Origin: Helopsaltes ochotensis
Taxonomy: Eukaryota > Chordata > Aves > Passeriformes > Locustellidae
Direction: 5' to 3'
DNA: 64,000 nucleotides
Assembly (NCBI GenBank): GCA_013400155.1
Contig: VXBM01000217.1
Span: 583,478 to 647,477 of the forward strand
In this document: one piece after another, positions 51,481 to 63,690 of the stretch
How positions within the stretch are numbered: position 1 is the first letter of the stretch
How the letters are laid out: each line of letters begins with the position of its first letter
The notes under the pieces: model-generated
The model's database searches: none
The model's input: only the letters and a program-made list of their open reading frames with translations
What the model was told of the DNA's origin: nothing
Translations under genes and position numbers: made by a program

Positions 51481-54149
51481 TCATGGATGGTGTTGACATC
51501 ACTATTTGCACATTTTTTGTCACTTTTTTGTATAAGTATCCATCCTACCTTTGTTAATTTACAAGGGGTAACATTTTTTTTGTGGTTTGTGGCTTAAAAG
51601 AAAATAGTGTAAGTGTCCCACAATACCGGTTTGATATATACTAGAAACATTCTTTTAGGGATCTTCAGAATCCCCTATTTTACAGCCTTCTTATGTACAG
51701 CTACTGTAAGTACCGTTGGAATAAATTTCAAAGAAAACCGGCTATGCTTTAGCTTATTTCCTCCTCACTATGTTAGCATGACCATGGATAAATAGACTTG
51801 TCACTTGTTTTAAAAAAGAATGATGCAGAATTCAAGGGGTGGGTGGTAAGGAAAGTAAAAGGGTCCATTCACTGTAAGTCTGGGCACATGTACAGAAAAT
51901 ACTGTGCAATGTAAACTGTCTCTTAAAATACTCAGTTATCAGTAGTTGGAACATAGAGTGTATCCCAAATGCTCCTCAAAAGCAAATGGAGGAATAGCTA
52001 AATCCCAGTGCTCTCCATTACAATTACGTTTGCCATGTTTAGCCAACTATGTTCTTAAAATACAGGACACATGACTGTCTACTGGTTTCTCTCACACAAT
52101 TGGATCTAGCACCTGGCTGTTAGTAATGGGCAAGAAAGGAAGTTAACACAGATGGAAAAAGAGAATGCTGTGAAGACAATCCAGATGCTATGACCTTATT
52201 TCCTTTTTTTTCCAAATTTCTGTCTTTGGGGCACAGTCACCTCCAGAAATCTCCTACTAAGGGACTCAGAGCAACAAGAGCGGGAATATTCTCTAGGATT
52301 TCTTCCAGTTGTGCTTGCTGGTGCCCCCTTTTACCCAGAGATCAGTGCTGCACATAAGGTCTGTGCCTGTAGATAGCCGTATGAATTATGCCTAGAAATA
52401 AGTATTGCCTCATGGAGGAAGACTTTGTGTGGAGCAGCCCTCTATTTGGGAAACACTGGTTGCCAAGTAAGTGTCATTGTGATTTGTTACTCATTACATT
52501 GACTCCCCATGAAATATGAAGTAGTATTGAATGTCTCAGTGGTAATCTCTAGGATTTTGAAAGGACTTGGCAGAGTCAGACAAGGCAGTGTCTCTCTCAT
52601 GGGAATGATGTCCTGGAACAGCTGTTTTACCCAGAAACTATGAAGATATCACTTTTGAGCCTGAGGGTGAAAGTGAATTGAAGAGGGGGGCCTTTGTAGC
52701 TTTTGAGATGTTCTCGATCTTAGCTAGGAAGGTTGGAAATTGGAAATGCTAGCACCTTGTGATCTGCAGCACAGATCCCCTGCTCACAGATTCAGCTCAC
52801 CAAGGGAAGAGGAAGGAGCCTGATGGATACAGAAGTGAAAGGAAGTATGGCATAGAGAATTCATGAAAATATAGAAAATTTAATTTTTTATGAAGGATGG
52901 ATATCTGCACTTTGTTAGTTTTTCTATATTTTTTTTTTATCTACAAAAGCATCTATTTTTTCAGAAGTGCTAAAAGATCTGGATCACTACAATGACCTCA
53001 AACACTGAAAGCTGAACATCAGTCACACCCTTTTGAAAAGCTCAATCTTATTCTAATTCTGTAGCTTACCCAGTGTTAAATATGTTTTTGAAGCCATTTG
53101 TCTCCTTGTAGGCAGCAAACTACTCTGATACTTTTTTGTTAGTAGGTAGATTCAGGAAAGGAATCCTCATATTGGTGGACTCAGGATTCAGCTTTCATTC
53201 ATTTTGTATCCATCTTGTATTCATCTGTCTTCTGTTAACAGAAAAATATTTGCTTGTTGCTATGTGAAGAGCTATTACACAGAAATTTGACTTCTGACAA
53301 GGTTTGCTGGCCATCTGTGGTCAATCTAGGCATCTGGTTGTGCTCCAAGAAGATCAAGTTGAAAATCCAGGTCTCCTGTTCTGCATTTTATTATTGCCAA
53401 GAAGTTACAATGGATGCATTGTGCTGCAACCTTTGCAAGCGTAACTGGTGATTAGACTGTTGCAGTACTACACCAGTAACGCAATCTGAGGCTACATCTT
53501 AGATTTACCTGTAAAATACCAATGCAGAATTTGGCAGCTTGATTTTGGTTTTGTTTCCAGGACACATTTCTCAAGGAATGCATGGTGAATGTGCATGCTG
53601 TTCGTACTTCAAGTTACTGGATGGAGTTTTCCTCTAGGCAACCTGGGACCTGTCTCTTGGCCAGCTGTTGTTCCTTCTTGTCCTGAAGTGCCATGGAAGA
53701 GGTAGGAAGGATTTGAAAACTTATCTGGAAGTACAAAAGAGGTTAAACCAAGAGTACTTTGCCATGAGGATACCAGCCTTGGTCCTTGTACTGAACTCTG
53801 GATTTGAAAGACTCCTTTATTGAACCTAAGTATATTCAAAGGCCTGTCAATTTCTTAGCTTTTCAAGAGCATTGGGAGATTTGCCAGTGGGGCATCCTCA
53901 GTAAAACTGGTGGATGTTAAAGTAATCTTCAGTTTAGGGAGGGTCAACACGGCCTTTGTTCATCCATGCAAACCTGATAGCACTTTTTAAAAAGAGGCAT
54001 AAAGGCACATGAATAAAAGGTGTTTCATGGGTAAGTTGCTGTTTTTTCCAGAGACTTTTGGAAGATTTTTTTTACCGAAGTCTTTTACAGAACATAACAT
54101 GAGACAGAAGATCCTTAAATGGATAAATAAGTCATAAACAGTAAGAAAT
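51481..54149. other. Unassigned DNA, no gene seen
   Basis: No recognisable exon or repeat. A T9 run occurs near 52930. A segment at 51659-51705 has splice-like borders but is not supported further. G exceeds C on the plus strand in several stretches, for example 52561-52760. Confidence 0.55.
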
Positions 54150-54545
54150 GGAATGTATGAATACATCACCAATTCTTGGACCAGGGTGATGTCGGCAGGT
54201 GGATTAAATGGTGATCTGTGGTGGGACCTTTTATGTTTAGTGAGCAGCAACATAAAAAATTTTGCTGATGAAACTGAATTGTTGAAATCAGAAAAGATCA
54301 GGGACATCTGTAGAAGGATCTGTTGGATATCTTACAAGGTAGATAAAAATAAGATGATAAAAATAGGGGTGAAATGGTCTTAAATTAACCTGTTAAATGG
54401 AAGTTTCTGAGCTAATCAACACAGCTCAGGATTAAGATCATGGATATCCAACAGATCCAAGAAGATACCAGCTCAAGGTCGAGGAAGCATATAAAATAAT
54501 ATGGTATTATGGGAGAAAAAATAGAGTGCATCATTTTGCCATTCA
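54150..54545 (+). mobile_element. Old CR1-like LINE relic, plus strand
   Basis: Heavily diverged but collinear with the CR1 reverse-transcriptase end common to turtles, crocodilians and birds. It runs from 'ttttgctgatgaaactgaat' (the F-A-D-D/E-T word) and 'agaaggatct' through 'taaattaacctgtta', 'agatcatggatatcc' and 'agataccagctcaag' to 'gagaaaaaatagagtgcatc'. Stops and deletions are frequent. This is far older than the CR1 copies at 24-26 kb. The call rests on remembered consensus, so a profile search is needed to set limits. Confidence 0.55.
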
Positions 54546-57500
54546 CTTAAGTCCACAAGTCTGTCAATTGTTTTGGCTGGAAATTAATTGTTTTATAAGT
54601 GAAAAGAGACAAAAGAGGTCAGCAAGGACACAAAGCATCTTCCTAATGAGTTGTCACTAATTATGTCAGGGACACCCTATGAGGTCAGTGGAGTGCATTT
54701 GCCCTGGTGTGCTGAATCTTTCCCAGGCTCAGCTGAGGCTGTGGCTGGGGATAACTTCTGTCTATTTGTTTTAGACTTGTCCCAGAGAGCTGCTGTGAAA
54801 GGCACTAATTTTTAGTGGATGTGAAGAAAAGGCTGTAAAAATAAACAGAAGTATTTTTGTTGAAAGTAACTACTCCACTATGTAGTGGCAGAATCAACCC
54901 TTCTGTAAATACATCCAGTTACTTCTCAAAATCTTTTTCTTAAAAGCTAGTTTTCCACACCACCTCTCAGCCACAATCTCAATGTTGTGAACAAGGAACA
55001 TGTAAAACCTAGGAGTACTCACTTCCATACAAACCAGCAAGCTACGGTTGCAGAAGTGAAGTTTCATCTCTTCTCATAGCAGAAAAAGGAAAAAGTTCAG
55101 TACAGTCAGCCATGTCTGGTGGACAGAAGAGACAGAGGGCGAAGAACTATTTTTAAGGTAAAATGCCATCAGTTATACTGCCTGGATCGAAGGTCCCAGA
55201 TGCAGAGGGAATGCATTTCCCACTCCTTTTTTTTCAGCTCACAGCCTCCCACTTGTTTTTTAAATTAATTTTTGGCAGTAACATAACTCCTGGAATCCTG
55301 CCATTTACTGCTTTAAAAATTGCTCTTGAAAAGAGAGAGGGAGGCAGGGAGAAATCAAGGGGTAGAGGGAGTATGAAAACCTAATGGAGCTGATTGCAAG
55401 GATACATAACTAAGATTTTTTTCTGCAAAGATTATATATGATTTATTTGTCTGATGAGCCCATTTTTATGTTAGGCCCTGTGGGAGAGAAGATGACTGTT
55501 TAGTAAAGATTACTGGGTATTTCAAAGTAGCAACAGGACAGCTAGGCAGAATTAAAAATATTGATATTTTATGGGGTTTCTGTAAGAGAAGACTGTCTGT
55601 GTAACACGATCATTCCTTGAATCTTTAAAGCATGAAATGTTTATAGTTAAAAAGATGCAACCATGGGAACACAGCCATATTAAAGTAGGGTAAAGATTCT
55701 TCTTATTTTGTGTTTAATGGTTTCACGTTGCTGAAGAAATGGCACATCACCCTCATCTTGCCCCAGCAAGATTTCTCATCTGGTCTTTGTTTATCTCTGA
55801 CAGTGATTTGGGTGGGTCTCAGCCTATTTTCATTATTTTCCTGTTTCAACATGCCTTCGGTCAGCTGGGATTGGAATAGCTTCTCTGCCCACTTCTCTGT
55901 GTTCCATGGACCCACTGCTGCCCTCATCTGATGCCAAGCAGTGCCCTGTGTAAGCTGGGTGACCACCTTGGAGCAAGATTGGGATTGATGCAGGCTCTTG
56001 TGGCATTATTTCCTGGAGAATTCAGAGTAAAACATTACGCAAGGCTCTCTTCTATGCTTGGGGATCATGGCAAGTTTGAAAAGGATAGATATAGATCAGT
56101 TGAAGCGTGGAAGAGGTATTTAAGTCTTTCTGCACTCTTTCTGCTTCAGTGGAGAGACTTGGAAGGGAGGATGTGTGTTGGCACCTTACTGATAAACGCC
56201 AGAAGTATACATGCCAACCACTGGAGTATAGTGATGGTGGTGAGCTATGGTGCTAACACTTAGGAAAGGATTGGGCTGTCATCATCCATCACTGCACTGT
56301 GCTTACCTGGAATCAGAGTCCCTGTCCTTCCTCATACTCTGTTCATTGTAGGGCTTTGCCAGCTGCTGGCCAGGACCTGGGCAGCTGCCTGCACGGCTAT
56401 GCTGCTTGTCATTCAACTCGTCAGCTTCCTCTCCTAAAAACAGCCACCTTACAATTAACACTGATGTGAGCTTCCTCTTAATTATTTTCTGCTGTAATTA
56501 GTTTATTCAGCTTTTTCTTAATTGGTTTAAACTGAAGCCCTGGCTGGGCTTGCTAGCTTCCACATACTTGGAGAGGAAATGCAGAATTTACTGATGTGTA
56601 GCACTGAGTAACAAGATAAGCACCTCATGGTCCATATTTGTGATTGAGACCAAAAGGCAAAAAAAGAAAGAGGGGACAAAAAATATTATTGTTAAAGGAT
56701 AGAAATGTTTTTTGTCTAGATATATTGCACCACAGACATCCTGATATTTTCAAGTAGGATGTCTTTAAATGGATACTGACAGTTAATTTATTCTTGTGTG
56801 CTGAACTGTTTTTGAAGTGACATATGTGAAAAAGAAAATGTGAAAGATATTATGGCATAATATAAAAGGAACTGTTGTTTTCATAAGTGACCACATGGTT
56901 TTAAAATTTAAACATCTCCCTGAAATTTTAAAAAACAGTAACTTCATGCTGTTGCACAAAATCTACTGAAATGATGCTGGGGAGACACAAAAGTAACTTT
57001 TATTGCCTACACTGTCATACAGAAGGGGGAAAGAGACTGTAGGTTATCAGACAGTGCAGCCTCTGCTCAAAGAAATCCTCACCACATTCGTCTGCTTCAA
57101 TTGCACTGTTCATCTCAAAGAACTAAAGGATACATTTTAAGACGATAGATTAAATGTGTTTTTGAATAGCCACAGCACTGCAGGCTGTGAAGCAGCACAA
57201 ACATCCCTTGGAGGTCAGTCAATGGGCAGGTATGGACATGCATAACCAGTAAAAATAAGTCATAGCTCATTTTTTTGTGTCTTAGTTGCTAATGCAACTG
57301 AAAATGTAGCAATTAGAGCTCATAATGGAGAATGAGGACTAGATTTTTGTCCATCAAAGTCTGTAAATTCATGTTATCTGCCTGGACCACTGCAGGATGG
57401 CAAGCTTCCAGCAGCTGCAAGGAGTGCAACATAGGAAGAGCAGACCTGCATAGTGAAGGTGGTGATGCAAGGGCCAGTGACTATGTGCTTGGGAGATTTT

Positions 57501-59084
57501 CCTTGGATAAAGTGTTGAGGAGTGGCTGGACTGCATTAGTTGATTTCCTGGACTGCATTTGCTGGTCTAGCTTTTCCCCAAAAGGAACCATTTGGTGACC
57601 TCTGGGACTGCTTTTGCTATGGTGAATCAGTGATTGGGAAGTGTCAGTACTCTCTTGACCGTACCTAAAGCACTAATGTAAAAGACACCAAAATTTTCAG
57701 CTTAATGGGAGTAGACTGCATGGTCCCAAGGGCAGACAGGTCCCTGCCTCACAGCAATCCCTGCACCACCCTGTCCCCCATCACACCCTAGCATTACATA
57801 TTGAAGAGGCCATCCTCACAGCCCTGTGGATAACTGTTTTGCCTCTGGTAAAAAATAGTGACATTTGTTTCACAACTGCCTGCTTCTATATGTGTGCAGC
57901 CTCCTCCTTATCTCTGAGGCATTTTTTAAATTCCCAGCATCGTACCCTGCTCTCTTGCTCTCCCAAGCATCTCACATAACTCTGTGCCTCCCTGCCACAC
58001 AGTGCTGAGTAACTAGTTACTGTATGTCTGAGGGAAAGTCTGGAACAACATTAATATTCTGTCTGAAAAGCAGCTGCTGGTCTCAGCAATTGTTCTAAGG
58101 AATGTTTTATAGTTGATCTGCATCCTAATGTGTCTAATATTACTGAGGACAGGATAAGTCAGATCTGTATGTCTCTGTACAATACTGTATTGTGAGGGAC
58201 TTCTACCTTTTCTTCTGCTGCAGACAGAAGGTGCATATTGCTGGAGAAGTCAAGCCTTTCAATTATGTTCACCAAGTGTGTGTTTTAGTTTTAGGATCAT
58301 ACCAGGTGTGCTTCTGAAAATTGAATATTTAAGGTTGTTTTTTTGTTTTTTTGTTTTTTTTACAGACGTCTATTAAGGGATTAAAAATATTGGCATCATT
58401 AAAATAGGCAAGGAAACATTTATTAGGCTGTTGAAAAGCATTGCAGCCCCAGATAAATCCACTCATGCTATGCCCCAGACATTGCTTTCCTGTAATTCAG
58501 GAAGCTGTCAATGGAAGAGTCACCTTCACAGCTGGAGTTCAAGGGTGAAATGATAGGCTGGCATTTCACCTTTAGAAAGAATGTAGACAAGCACATGTTG
58601 GGAATTATGTCCATTAGTGATTCTTACCATTCAAGTGGGACAAGGACCAGGCATCTTGGAGTTTCCTACTAGCCCTTTGGATTTGTGATGGCTCAGTGAA
58701 GTAAATATAGACACATTGACTCACATCAGTTAAAATTCAAGCCTGAAGTTTAAAAACTGAGCAATATTTCTAGAAAATATTTTTCTATTTCTCTTATTAT
58801 TTTTAACATTGTATTGGTTAAAAATATTTGATTAATTAACACCTGCTTTTCACAATTGTGCTTTATAATGAGAATCTCTTTTAAAGAAGAAAAGGTTGTA
58901 AGGGGCAAAATAACTGACTTAAGTGATAGTCTAGCACCTTTGTCTTTCATAACATTATGCTTGTAAAAATCTGCTTTGTGTTGTATCTGTCCTGGGATGA
59001 GGCAGAAGTTTGTAAGGGAAAATCTTGCATTCTACATGGTGGAGAAAAAACCTCTATACAGTGGAACTGGAATGTAGGGACTGT
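54546..59084. other. Unassigned DNA, no gene seen
   Basis: No recognisable gene. It holds a G/T tract at 58334-58364 and a 12-bp near-tandem duplication ('ctggactgcatt' at 57526-57537 and 57548-57559). The open frame at 55931-56263 (110 codons) resembles no known family. A TAAT-rich stretch near 56460-56530 could be old regulatory DNA, unproven. Confidence 0.55.
58334..58364 (+). repeat. GTTTTTT-type tract
   Basis: Thirty bases of T runs separated by single G, on the plus strand like the other G/T tracts of the right half. Confidence 0.9.
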
Positions 59085-59570
59085 TAAACTGGATTATATC
59101 CATCATCCGTCTAGTCTAGCATCTTGCATCTGAGATTTGTCATTGCCAGATGCTTCAGACCAAAGTGCAAGAAACTTTCAGACATGAGATTGTCTTGATA
59201 ACTGATAGTTATAGTTTTGCTAAAGCTCTGAAGAATATGTTTTAATACCTCTTCCAAAATGCTTGTCCTTGATGTTTTCAAGGTTTATACAAGCATCTAA
59301 CATTTACTGGTGACCTTAGCATCTACTTATGGGAACAAATCCCAAGGTTCAATTCTATCTTGCAGAAACACTTTTTCTATACCATTCGGATCGTTCTGTT
59401 TCATATAAACCTTCTTGTGAGGGAAGATAAAGAACAGAAGCTCTTTACATAATTTTTTCCTATAAGCCAGTGCTCTATGTGAATTTTATACTGCCCTGCT
59501 TTTTGTCACAGCGATGAGATGAAAACTCTGAACCTTAAAACTAGAAGATTCAGGATGGCAAAATTTCTCA
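59085..59570 (-). mobile_element. Old CR1-like LINE 3' region relic, minus strand
   Basis: The plus strand carries the antisense pattern familiar from ancient amniote CR1 3' ends: 'ctggattatatccatcatcc', 'gtctagtctagcatcttgc', 'ttgccagatgcttcagacc', 'aagtgcaagaaac', then 'gataaagaacagaagctc'. Similarity is patchy with many substitutions and gaps, implying an old insertion. Limits are approximate. Confidence 0.5.
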
Positions 59571-62500
59571 TGTTTTTACTGGGTTGAACTATTTGAAGCA
59601 GAAAAATATTTAGGTATTCTTCTAGAATAAAACTTAAATCTGTAAAAGTAAAGTACGAAAATGTGAGTTTTTAACTCAGTAGCAGTTTATAAAATTATGA
59701 ACATTTGACTTGGATTTTTTTCCCTTTTGAGAATCTGACAAAGTAAACATCTTGTTGATCGAAACTTGATAGCAATAACTTTTTGTTTTAGCTTTGCTTC
59801 ATATGTAAAAAGTGCAAGAGGATTTGATTTTGGAGGAGAGAAGGGTTGCTGTGGACCAGAATGTTGGATTTTTTGTTAAAAGGAATGTTAGTATTGTGTT
59901 TTCCACATTTTTTTCAGAATAAAAAAAAGTTTGAGGGGGTGAGGCAAAATAAGTTCATATACTTTTTATGTGCTTGGAGGTCACTTAACCTGTCTTAGCC
60001 AATGGGTTAGAGAATGGCAGAGTGAAGAGAGATGTGTGTGGAAATTTTCACATAGCAGAAATGTTCTTGATATACTTACAGATTATTTCTAGAGCATCCA
60101 AAGGTTTAAAATACAGTTGTATGAGGAATTCTCGCTGCAACATACTGTTAAATTATAATGTTTACAGCTCTTGTGGTTTGAAAATGTGTTTTTGCTGTTT
60201 CAAGGGGAGGAAGGGAGGATGGAGATTTTTATTTTTGGCAGGATGCCTTTACAGTGATAGAAGACCTAACCAACTAGGAAAAGTAACAAAACAAAAGTGG
60301 TGAACAAGACAGAACTGAATAAATAAAAACTTAGATACTTCCCTTTTTTAATCTGAGTTTTTCTTGAAATCATGTCAGCTACAGTAAACTTTTCTCTAGT
60401 TTTGCAAACAGCTTGGTAAAACTCAAGCTGTTTAGACAGCTCTGCATATGTTTGGAAAGTCAAGATATCAACATTTTGTTGTTAACACTTTGTTGAATAT
60501 GAAAGTTAATTTGAATGGTACATATTCCTAAGGGCACTGGCTACATCCTGAAGTGGGTAGAGAAGCCATCTAGGCATATGACAACACTGTTTTTGAAACA
60601 GGAAAGGTAGATCTCTAAAGATGCCGAGCATCTGATATGAAAAATCAAGCACATTTAAAATCTGGAAATTGAATTTCACTCCAAGAAGCCTGTAGTTGTT
60701 TTTTTCTATGTTGTTTGTACTTGCGTGAAGTAAAATTCCGCACATTTTTATTGCCTTTATTTCATCTTAGGCTCTACTTGATCACAGACAGCTTGGCTTT
60801 CATCCAAGTATGGCTATTTTGAGGGACACAAACCATATTTATTGTCCAGATTTGACTGACCTAAAAGTATTCAGTAATGCTTTTGTGAGCATTGAAAATC
60901 AAGAAAGAGTCCTGATTTCAATGTTAAAAGCCCATGTCCCACTAAGAAAGCAAGTAAAAAGCATGCTACTTCATACATCTTCCCTCAAGGTTTTGTTGTA
61001 TTAAACCAGCTTTAGCTGTAGGGAGCATTTGTATTAAAAAATGTAAATGCTAACAATATGGTAAGTAATAGTTTCATGGGGGTACGAAGAATATTTTAAG
61101 TGAAGTGAATAGTTAACTTCATTTTTGCACACTGTGGAAAGGATATATAAACTGTTTTGACATGTCCAGATGCTTGTTTTAGAATCACTGTCTTTCCAGA
61201 CATTACTCAATCTACCTGACATTGGAGAAGTAGGATTTCTCACTAGTTCCTGACATAATGTGTTTTCATGCTGAATTCAGAAACTCTTAACTCTATTAAT
61301 GTTGAGTCATTCATGCTAAAAATATATTTTTTTCCACAGTACAATCTATTCCAGTAGACATTACTCAAGAGAGAATATGCAACCTGATACAAATGGAAGA
61401 GGCTGGGAGTGGAGCCATTAAAAGATCCCTCCATCAGAATTTTTTAACCACTCTGCCTTGAGGAGAGCCTTACTGTTTCAGACATTTACAATTCTGTCAT
61501 TGTTAAGAAGCAATTTTCCGTGATGGTTTATGGGACTTCATTAGAGGTTATTAGTGAGTAAAGATTGTATTCCTGCTCTCCTTCAAAACTGCCCGTGTGC
61601 TCTTCTAACAAATTGTATTTAAAGTGATTTAGGTCAGATCCATTTAAGGCGATTTTTAATTTCCAGGAAGTCAGATCTTGTCTTACTGTGGAAAAGCTTT
61701 CCTTAGTTGTGCTACAGAGTCACAGAGAAGCTGAGACTGTCCCTGTGCCAGCAGAGGGGGTTGGACAAGACCACCACCATACATGATCTAACACTGGCAC
61801 AGGAGGATTATTGCCTGCAGACAAGAGGCTTCTTCCAGTTGACAAAAGAAGGTCTCGTTTGCCTCTTCATTACCAGATGGTTCACAGTCGACATCACCAG
61901 AATATTGCACACACTGGTTTATTGACTAAACCTAATTTATGAGCACTTTGCTGGTGACTATGTGTCATCACCATTATCCCCTGTCGTTCCCTGTTTAAAG
62001 CTCTCTGCTCAAGGTTGGTCTGCCTGTATCATATGACATAACAATATCAGTGTTACAATCATAGTTTTAACTACAGTTAAATCATGTTGAGGTAAGCCCT
62101 GCATTTCATTTTAGTTCCTAACTCTAGTCTGCTTTATATTTATTCTCATTTGGGCCTACTATGCCCATTTCTTAATGAAGAGAGATGTAAAAATGCATGA
62201 TGTTCATTTAAAAATCCATTGCTTCATCAACAAAGGATGTTGACCTCTGAGGTGAGTCAGTGGGACTGTTGATGTGAATGACGTTTTTGCTATAAGATCA
62301 TAATGCTTGGGTGGATTTTACATTCTTTCTGATGGTTGTAGAGAGCACTCTGTGCATGTGTAGATACTAAAATTGGTTCAATAGAAACTTTCTAATCTAA
62401 AAAATGCTGCATTTTTTATTGCAGCATCTTGGTCACTTAGAGGATCCTTTCTCTAACTGAGTGTGCCAAGCATCAGGTAAACAGAGTTTTATCATGCACA

Positions 62501-63230
62501 CTGATTACATATTCATTAGCTCTCCCCACTTCCTTCACCTTATTTGACATAGTCACACCCCTTATTGGAAGTCCTTAAGTGATTCTTTGGTGTCTGTCTT
62601 CAATGTCCAGTGTCCTTTTTAAGCATCTGTTCCTCAACCGCTGCATTTGAAGTAAGTTCAATATTGTTTTGCATAACTTCTGCTCTGTCAGCTTTGCAGA
62701 GCTGAGCTGGCACCCTGCTTGTGTTTTGCATAACTTCTGTTTCCCTAAGTTACATCCTTTATCTATTTCTCCAAGGCTGTGCTGTTCTGTTTCTCTGTCC
62801 TTGATAAGAGTAAAATATTGTTCTGTTCTACTGCCCTTATCAAGTGAATAAAATGCTGCTCTTTTCTTGTCTTCTTATCAGTATGGGCATGTAGGAAGAG
62901 GTATAGGATTTCCCTCAAACAACCGTATCACTGTAGCAATTATTTATCTTTCATTCAATGTGAGGGTTTTGGCTTATTCGGATGTAGGACTTTGTGAAGT
63001 TGTTTTCTCTTCTTTATTTCTTCTTTTTGTCCCCTGAACAATAAGATTTTAAAGTCATAAGTGGTGAAATAAATGTGTCCAACTTTCTTACCCTCTACTC
63101 TCTCTGGAAAAAAGTATTGCAAGGGCATTCTTCAGTATTTCACCTTTTCATGGCTTGACATCCCTTCTAGTTTAATCTCCTTAATCCTCATTTGATTTTG
63201 CAACCACTTCCTGCTAAGGCAAAGCAATTT
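59571..63230. other. Unassigned DNA, one possible old LTR
   Basis: No recognisable gene. The part 62480-62900 has LTR-like features on the plus strand (a pyrimidine-rich promoter-like stretch, GAATAAAA near 62847, and a 16-mer 'ttttgcataacttctg' repeated at 62667-62682 and 62724-62739), but no termini or duplication were found. A CTCF-like core occurs at 61748-61761. Confidence 0.5.
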
Positions 63231-63289
63231 CCCTTCCCTTCCCTTCCCTTCCCTTCCCTTCCCTTCCCTTCCCTTCCCTTCCCTTCCCT
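63231..63289 (-). repeat. (CCCTT)n pentanucleotide array, AAGGG on minus
   Basis: Nearly twelve perfect CCCTT units, with no errors, running straight into a gap. On the minus strand this is (AAGGG)n, a pure purine tract with regularly spaced G triplets able to form quadruplex or triplex structures. The true length is hidden by the gap. Confidence 0.97.
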
Positions 63290-63690
63290 NNNNNNNNNNN
63301 NNNNNNNNNNNNNNNNNNNNNNNNNNNNNNNNNNNNNNNNNNNNNNNNNNNNNNNNNNNNNNNNNNNNNNNNNNNNNNNNNNNNNNNNNNNNNNNNNNNN
63401 NNNNNNNNNNNNNNNNNNNNNNNNNNNNNNNNNNNNNNNNNNNNNNNNNNNNNNNNNNNNNNNNNNNNNNNNNNNNNNNNNNNNNNNNNNNNNNNNNNNN
63501 NNNNNNNNNNNNNNNNNNNNNNNNNNNNNNNNNNNNNNNNNNNNNNNNNNNNNNNNNNNNNNNNNNNNNNNNNNNNNNNNNNNNNNNNNNNNNNNNNNNN
63601 NNNNNNNNNNNNNNNNNNNNNNNNNNNNNNNNNNNNNNNNNNNNNNNNNNNNNNNNNNNNNNNNNNNNNNNNNNNNNNNNNNNNNNNNNN
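63290..63690. other. Assembly gap, 401 N
   Basis: Unsequenced, left edge inside the CCCTT array, right edge 'ccttctcacag', which may be the last partial unit. The open frames reported across it on both strands are artefacts. Confidence 1.

Noticed and set aside
55931..56263. 110-codon plus frame
   Set aside because: No recognisable domain and no splice or promoter context.
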